This document shows positions 59,766-64,000 of a DNA stretch of 64,000 nucleotides, piece after piece. The notes under the pieces are model-generated. The model was given only the letters and a program-made list of their open reading frames with translations, was not told the DNA's origin and did not search any database. The stretch covers positions 1-64,000 of the forward strand of contig CAZZAO010000002.1 in assembly GCA_964652205.1 (NCBI GenBank), written 5' to 3'. The translations under genes and the position numbers were made by a program. Source of the stretch: ZC4RG36 sp964652205. GTDB taxonomy: Bacteria; Chloroflexota; Anaerolineae; Aggregatilineales; Phototrophicaceae. Position 1 is the first letter of the stretch. Each line of letters begins with the position of its first letter.

Positions 59766-60773
59766 ATGCGTCTTTCCATCCTCGATCAATCGCCGATCCC
59801 CGACGGCTTCACGGCGGCGGATGCGCTCAACAACACCATCGACCTGGCGAAGCTGGCCGACCGGCTCGGCTATCATCGTTACTGGATCGCCGAGCATCAT
59901 GCCATCGACTCGCTGGCGAGTCCCGCGCCAGAGATTTTGCTGGCGCGAATCGGCGCAGAGACATCGACCATTCGCATCGGCTCCGGCGGCGTGATGCTGC
60001 CGCACTACAGCCCGCTCAAGGTGGCCGAAGTCTTTCGGATGCTCTACGCCCTCTATCCCGACCGCGTCGATCTCGGCATCGGGCGCGCGCCGGGTGGCAC
60101 GCCGCTGGAAACCTACGCCCTGCGCCGCGACCGACCGACCGACGCGGTTCCCGACGACTTTCCCGAACAACTGGTCGAGCTGATGGCCTTCCTTGACCAT
60201 GACTTTCCTGAAGGCCACCCATTCGCCCGCATCCACGTCTCGCCGGATATGCCCGGCAAGCCGGATGTCTGGCTGCTCGGCTCCAGCCCGTGGAGCGCCA
60301 GCGCGTCGGCGCAGTTGGGGCTGCCCTACGCTTTTGCCCACTTTATCGGGCCGCAGAACACGGCGACCGCCATCGACTACTACCGCGCGCACTTCACGCC
60401 CGCCCGCGATCTGGACGAGCCTGACGTGATTCTGGCGCTCGGCGTGATCTGCGCCGACAGCGACGAGGAAGCCAGCCGAATCGCCTCGTCGTCGCGGCTG
60501 ATGTATCGCTGGATGCGGCAGGGCATCACCCGCAAAGTGCCGACCGTCGAAGACGCGCTGGCGGCGCTCGGCCCGGACGGCAGCGAGAACCGTCCCGGCC
60601 AGATCGTCGGCTCACCGGCGACTGTCGTGACTGAGATTCAGAAGCTGGCCGATTCGCTCCGTGCCGACGAAGTGATGGCCGTCACCATCGTCCACGACCA
60701 TCAGGCGCGCCGCCGCTCGTATGAGCTGCTGGCCGACGCCTTCGGGCTTCAGCCGCAGGTCGCTCACGGCTGA
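59766..60773 (+). CDS. Luciferase-like (LLM class) flavin-dependent oxidoreductase
   Basis: A 335-residue member of the bacterial luciferase-like superfamily, MsnO8/YhbW-type. It shows LSILDQSPIPDG, GYHRYWIAEHH, IGSGGVMLPHYSPLKVAE, DRVDLGIGRAPGG and VGSPATVVTEIQKLAD, typical of single-subunit FMN-dependent LLM proteins. Uses reduced flavin on an unknown substrate. Convergent with the next gene, with a 10-bp hairpin between. Confidence 0.92.
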   Translation: MRLSILDQSPIPDGFTAADALNNTIDLAKLADRLGYHRYWIAEHHAIDSLASPAPEILLARIGAETSTIRIGSGGVMLPHYSPLKVAEVFRMLYALYPDRVDLGIGRAPGGTPLETYALRRDRPTDAVPDDFPEQLVELMAFLDHDFPEGHPFARIHVSPDMPGKPDVWLLGSSPWSASASAQLGLPYAFAHFIGPQNTATAIDYYRAHFTPARDLDEPDVILALGVICADSDEEASRIASSSRLMYRWMRQGITRKVPTVEDALAALGPDGSENRPGQIVGSPATVVTEIQKLADSLRADEVMAVTIVHDHQARRRSYELLADAFGLQPQVAHG

Positions 60774-60810
60774 CCGCATCCCCGGCCTACTGCGGGTCGA
60801 GGATGCGGTC
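60772..60810. terminator. Hairpin between convergent genes
   Basis: GACCGCATCC (60772-60781, overlapping the stop) pairs perfectly with GGATGCGGTC (60801-60810). It lacks a T-run, so termination is possible but not certain. Confidence 0.5.
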
Positions 60811-60863
60811 GAACTCCCCACACTGCGCCGCGTGTCGATAGCAAAGCAGCCTGATGAAGCCGC

Positions 60864-62315
60864 CTAATCGGTCAGGTGGCCGGTCAGGGTCGTGACGGTC
60901 GGGTTAGCCCAGGCGACATTCGGCTCGATCTGCATCTGAAGCTGGTCGCCTGTGTAGTGAAAGCGCATGGTCGGACAGAATTCGCCCTCGTAGAAACAGA
61001 GCCGCACCTCGTAGCTATCCGGCGCTGTCCAGGCCCCCGACGCCGCGACCGGCTCATCGCCCCGTCCATGCATGTCGGTCATTCCTCTTTGCCATCTACC
61101 GCCGCCCACCTGAATCAGATGCGCGCCGCGTCCGTCGCGCAGCACGAGCGTGCTGCCCGTATCACTCGATTGGAGAGTGACACTCTCAAGCTCCAGATCA
61201 TTCGGATCGAGCAGGTAAGGCTTCCCCCACCAGCGCTCCATGCCCGGCGACGAGGGCTGCCCGTGGGGCAGCGGCAGCGAGAGCGTCGCCAGTGTGTCGC
61301 GCAGTTCGCCGTGAGCCTGTGGATTGGCAGCCAATGCCTGTGGCTGCATGGCGGGCAGAAGATGCGTCCAAACTTTGTCCAGCACCGCCTGCAAGTCGCG
61401 GACGCCGCTGAAGATCGCCAGCACGGCATCCTGTTCGGGCATCACGACGCAGTATTGACCAAAAGCGCCGTCGCCGCGATAGCAGTCATGGCGGCAGCGC
61501 CAGAACTGGTAGCCGTAGCCAACTATCCAGTCAGGGTTGGTCTGGGTATTGCTGTTATCAGAGTGGGCGCGTGTGGCCTCGGCGATCCAGGCCTCTGACA
61601 GGATACGCTGGCCGTTCCACATCCCCTGCTGAAGGTACATCTGGCCGAAATGGGCAATGTCTTCGAGACGGACGTGCAGGCCAGTCCCGCCGAGGCTGAT
61701 GCCCTGCGGATCAATCTCCCACGAGGGATTCTCGATTCGCAGCGGATCAAACAGGCGTGGGCGCAGGTAATCCAGCAGCGGCTGGCCCGTCAGCTTCGTG
61801 ATGATGGCCGAAAGCATATAGGTCGCCCCGGTGTTGTAGCGAAACCATGTTCCCGGCGCGTATTCAACCGGCAGCGACAAAAAGGCGCGAGGCCAGTTCT
61901 GATCGTATCCGCCTCGGACGCGCTCATAGGTGTCGTCCATGTGGCCGGTGTTCATCGTCAGCAGGTGGCGCACGCGCATGGCTTTGAGGTTCTCATCAGG
62001 ATCGGCGGGCGCGTCGTCGGGAAAGAACTTCAGCACCGGATCGTCCACCGAAAGCAGCCCCTCAGCCACCGCCAGCCCGATGCCACTGGACGTGAAGCTC
62101 TTGCTCAGTGAGAACAGCGAGTGCGGGAACTGTGGCCCATAGGGCGTCCACCACCCTTCGGCAGCGACCTGCCCGTGACGCAGCAGCATGAAGCTCTGCA
62201 CCGCGTCCAGCGGGTGGCTGTGCTGCTCGACTGCGCGAACGAAATCCAGAACCGCTGAGGAAGGGATGCCCTCGGCTTCCGGGGTACTCCGCTTCAATAA
62301 GGCCGTGTTGGTCAT
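60864..62315 (-). CDS. Class C beta-lactamase-fold serine hydrolase
   Basis: A 483-residue protein of the beta-lactamase/D-aminopeptidase/esterase family. The nucleophile motif is SLSKSF (SxxK, about residues 91-96), the Tyr motif is RYNTG (about 159), and HDCYRGDGAFGQY takes the place of the HxG/KTG box. No signal peptide is visible, so it is probably cytoplasmic, an esterase or amidase rather than an antibiotic resistance enzyme. A C-terminal beta-rich domain of about 110 residues (from SPGMERWWGKPYLLD) resembles the lipocalin-like extension of this group. Divergent from the sugar transporter operon. Confidence 0.9.
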   Translation of the reverse strand: MTNTALLKRSTPEAEGIPSSAVLDFVRAVEQHSHPLDAVQSFMLLRHGQVAAEGWWTPYGPQFPHSLFSLSKSFTSSGIGLAVAEGLLSVDDPVLKFFPDDAPADPDENLKAMRVRHLLTMNTGHMDDTYERVRGGYDQNWPRAFLSLPVEYAPGTWFRYNTGATYMLSAIITKLTGQPLLDYLRPRLFDPLRIENPSWEIDPQGISLGGTGLHVRLEDIAHFGQMYLQQGMWNGQRILSEAWIAEATRAHSDNSNTQTNPDWIVGYGYQFWRCRHDCYRGDGAFGQYCVVMPEQDAVLAIFSGVRDLQAVLDKVWTHLLPAMQPQALAANPQAHGELRDTLATLSLPLPHGQPSSPGMERWWGKPYLLDPNDLELESVTLQSSDTGSTLVLRDGRGAHLIQVGGGRWQRGMTDMHGRGDEPVAASGAWTAPDSYEVRLCFYEGEFCPTMRFHYTGDQLQMQIEPNVAWANPTVTTLTGHLTD

Positions 62316-62484
62316 CGTGTCACTCTACCCTTCTCCATCGTCTCGGCTCCGGTCACGTCCTTCTATTGTTCACGTCTGCCCCGTTCCAGCCAGTCGGCAG
62401 CCTGACTTTCCCGACCTGTCAACAACTCTGGCGGTCGCGCGCCGGACAGGGTGATAAGCGCAGCGGCGAGATCAATCGAATAAA

Positions 62485-62554
62485 GCCAGAGGCCGGAAGG
62501 CGGATAGAACAGGTTGATACAGGAACAACGCTAAACAACCTCGTGGCCTCTGGC
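62485..62554. repeat. Long-range inverted repeat upstream of the sugar transporter operon
   Basis: GCCAGAGGCC at 62485-62494 and GGCCTCTGGC at 62545-62554 are perfect complements, 50 bases apart, each flanked by ATAAAG-like sequence. No gene is in 62316-62682. Confidence 0.55.
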
Positions 62555-62568
62555 ATAAAGTGGGGTGA

Positions 62569-62598
62569 TTGTATACAAGCGGCAGGCATTGTATATAA
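62569..62598. promoter_or_regulatory. Twin operator-like sites (TTGTATACAA / TTGTATATAA)
   Basis: TTGTATACAA (62569-62578) is a perfect palindrome. A near copy TTGTATATAA starts exactly 20 bases later (two helical turns) and overlaps the -35. This is typical of GntR/LacI-type operators. Confidence 0.55.
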
Positions 62599-62617
62599 CC
62601 TTGACAGATTATATAAA
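62589..62617 (+). promoter_or_regulatory. Promoter of the sugar ABC transporter operon
   Basis: TTGTAT (62589-62594), spacer 17, TATAAA (62612-62617). A TTGACA at 62601 without a good -10 is an alternative -35. Confidence 0.55.
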
Positions 62618-62682
62618 TGCCAGCTACTCTATGATTGTTACAAAGCGTCCCTTTTGATAATTTTTGATAACTGGAGAAGAAA

Positions 62683-63768
62683 ATGTCGGCTTTCAAGCAC
62701 TCCCGTTTTGTCGTCATGATGCTGGTTGTCGCGCTGGCTCTCGGCGTGCTGGCCCCTGCCGCGCTGGCGCAGGATGACCAGATCACCATCGGCTTTGCCG
62801 TCCACGTCAAAGGCAACCCGTTCGTCCAGCAAATTATCGACGGCGCGCAGGCGGCAGCCAAAGACCTGGGCGTGACGCTCAATGTCGGCGGGCCGGAAGA
62901 CGGCAACGCGGACGCTGAACTCCAGATCGCCCAGAACTTCGTCGCGGCGGGCGCTCAGGGGATCGCCATTTCCGTCCAGGGCGAGTCGATGGCGAACGGC
63001 CTGAACGACATGGTCGATCAGGGCATCCCGGTCGTCCAGTTCAACCTGTTGAGCAAGAACGTCAAAGGCCCCTACGTCGGCGAAAAGTCGGTGCAGAGCG
63101 GTCGCATCCTCGGCCAGATGATCGTCGATAAGCTCGGCGGCACGTCGGCTACCGGCGATGTCATCATCGGCAACTGCTTCCCCGGCGTCCCCGTGCTGGA
63201 GAACCGCGCCAGCGGCGTCATCGAGTCGCTCAAGAAGGCTCCCGGCCTGAACATCCTCGGCCCGTTTGATGTCAAGGTCAGCGCCGTCGATAACTACAAC
63301 AACTGGCAGCAGCAGTACGCCGCGCACCCTGACGCCGTCGCCCTGATCGGCCTGTGCGCGCCCGACGTCGAGAGTCTGGGCAAGCTGAACAGCGAGAACG
63401 GCGACAAGTTCGTCGCTGGCGGCTATGACCTGACCGAAGGCAACCTCAAGGCGATCAAGGAAGGCCATGCTTACGTCACGCTCGGCCAGAGCGCCTTCGT
63501 TCAGGGCTACCTGCCGGTCGTCATGCTCGTCAGCGCCATCCGCAACAAGGAAACCCTGCCGCTGGAGTTCGCCAACGCCGGTACGCAGGTCGTGACTGCC
63601 ACCAGCGTCGATATGGGCAACGGCCTGCCCGCCCTGACCTTCGACGAACTGCTCAAGCTCTCGGCTGACCCGGCGGCGACGGCGGAATACTACAAGCCGT
63701 GGTCAAGCTGCGTCACCGGCCCCGGCTGGATGTGCGGCCTGCAACCCATCGAAGCTGAGTCGCAGTAA
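62683..63768 (+). CDS. Sugar ABC transporter substrate-binding protein (ribose/xylose-type)
   Basis: A 361-residue exported binding protein; the signal peptide (about 1-30) ends ALAQD. The type I periplasmic-binding fold (PF13407 type) is shown by ITIGFAVHVKGNPFVQQIIDGAQAAAKDLG, QIAQNFVAAGAQGIAISVQ, MIVDKLGG and VALIGLCAPDVESLGKL. It resembles RbsB/XylF/ChvE-like proteins for monosaccharides. Three Cys near the C-terminus (SSCVTGPGWMCG) could form a disulfide. GGAG lies before the ATG. The next gene encodes the ATPase of the same importer. Confidence 0.92.
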   Translation: MSAFKHSRFVVMMLVVALALGVLAPAALAQDDQITIGFAVHVKGNPFVQQIIDGAQAAAKDLGVTLNVGGPEDGNADAELQIAQNFVAAGAQGIAISVQGESMANGLNDMVDQGIPVVQFNLLSKNVKGPYVGEKSVQSGRILGQMIVDKLGGTSATGDVIIGNCFPGVPVLENRASGVIESLKKAPGLNILGPFDVKVSAVDNYNNWQQQYAAHPDAVALIGLCAPDVESLGKLNSENGDKFVAGGYDLTEGNLKAIKEGHAYVTLGQSAFVQGYLPVVMLVSAIRNKETLPLEFANAGTQVVTATSVDMGNGLPALTFDELLKLSADPAATAEYYKPWSSCVTGPGWMCGLQPIEAESQ

Positions 63769-63791
63769 CCCTTCGCATCTGCACGTCTTAA

Positions 63792-63824
63792 GGCAGCGGG
63801 CGACTTACCCGGTCGTCCGCTGCC
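63792..63824 (+). other. Intercistronic hairpin between binding-protein and ATPase genes
   Basis: A 13-bp stem (GGCAGCGGGCGAC with GTCGTCCGCTGCC, one wobble) without T-run. Such hairpins often stabilise the upstream message, giving more binding protein than ATPase. Confidence 0.6.
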
Positions 63825-63838
63825 TGTCGATCTGAGTC

Positions 63839-64000
63839 ATGATGGTTGCGCCTGAAAATCCCCTCGTCTCGGTCAAAAAGCTGGTCAAGCGCTACGGCGG
63901 TGTCGTCGCGCTCGACAGCATGAATCTGGAAGTGCAGCGCGGGACGGTTCACGCCGTCGTCGGCGAGAATGGCGCTGGTAAATCGACCCTCATGAAAACG
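63839..64000 (+). CDS. Sugar ABC transporter ATP-binding protein (partial, runs off the window)
   Basis: The first 54 residues are visible. They read VSVKKLVKRYGGVVALDSMNLEVQRG, then VVGENGAGKSTLMK, the Walker A motif of RbsA/XylG/MglA-type ATPases. The KRYGG-VALD pattern is typical of double-domain sugar importers. Two tandem ATGs (63839 and 63842) are possible starts. The operon probably continues with the rest of the ATPase and a permease. Confidence 0.9.
   Translation, partial: MMVAPENPLVSVKKLVKRYGGVVALDSMNLEVQRGTVHAVVGENGAGKSTLMKT

Overview
The window looks like a chromosomal segment of a GC-rich, uncultured bacterium, most likely a member of the Chloroflexota (Anaerolineae-like). This is an inference from gene content: a very large zinc-ribbon/adenylate-cyclase/AAA/TPR protein, a DUF6062 protein, secreted CAP-LysM and threonine/proline-rich proteins, a run of GT-C glycosyltransferase paralogs, and no outer-membrane or LPS genes in view. 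A 10-base run of N at 49563-49572 indicates a scaffolded draft or metagenome assembly. No rRNA, tRNA, CRISPR array, prophage or intact insertion sequence was seen.

Layout. 1-3.3 kb: end of an unknown gene, a DUF1579-like protein, a DUF2277 gene whose upstream side carries a decayed IS5-family element, and a secreted CAP+LysM protein. 3.4-7.6 kb: a lone Flp-type pilin, a TPR-like relic protein, htpG and an orphan ABC-2 permease. 7.8-19.5 kb: a 1224-residue cyclase/ATPase regulator, several secreted or membrane proteins of unknown role (one with RPxGW repeats), an M23-type peptidase, and a PAS-rich histidine kinase translationally coupled to a CheY-like receiver. 19.8-25.1 kb: a galactoside catabolic cluster (LacI-type regulator, GH4 alpha-galactosidase, galT, galK). 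25.2-34.6 kb: an ArsR regulator, a membrane-tethered helix-turn-helix protein, a class III aminotransferase, an F420/NADP-type dehydrogenase, a creatininase-like protein, a DinB protein, a membrane Fe-S oxidoreductase of the HdrD/EtfD type, and a RelE-type toxin-antitoxin pair. 34.7-44.0 kb: five tandem GT39/ArnT-like membrane glycosyltransferases. 44-51 kb: lpdA, a TrmH-type RNA methyltransferase, and a TetR regulator with an FAD monooxygenase. 51-58.6 kb: an RRM RNA-binding protein, a clan-A-like glycosidase, a PIN-domain toxin-antitoxin pair and the infC-rpmI-rplT operon. 58.7-64 kb: an aldo/keto reductase, a luciferase-like oxidoreductase, a class C beta-lactamase-fold hydrolase, and the start of a sugar ABC transporter operon that runs off the right end.

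The strongest non-genic signals are: (i) a dispersed family of 7-bp-unit repeats, several of them inverted repeats, that abut or supply stop codons of at least five genes; (ii) a second GC-rich palindromic repeat family, one copy of which lies inside the 5' end of a glycosyltransferase gene; (iii) a 182-bp MITE-like element; (iv) an infC leader with a strong promoter, an intrinsic terminator, a competing antiterminator helix and an apparent ATA start codon; (v) near-perfect palindromic operators next to the LacI- and TetR-family regulators. Long ORFs opposite almost every real gene are a by-product of high GC and were left out.
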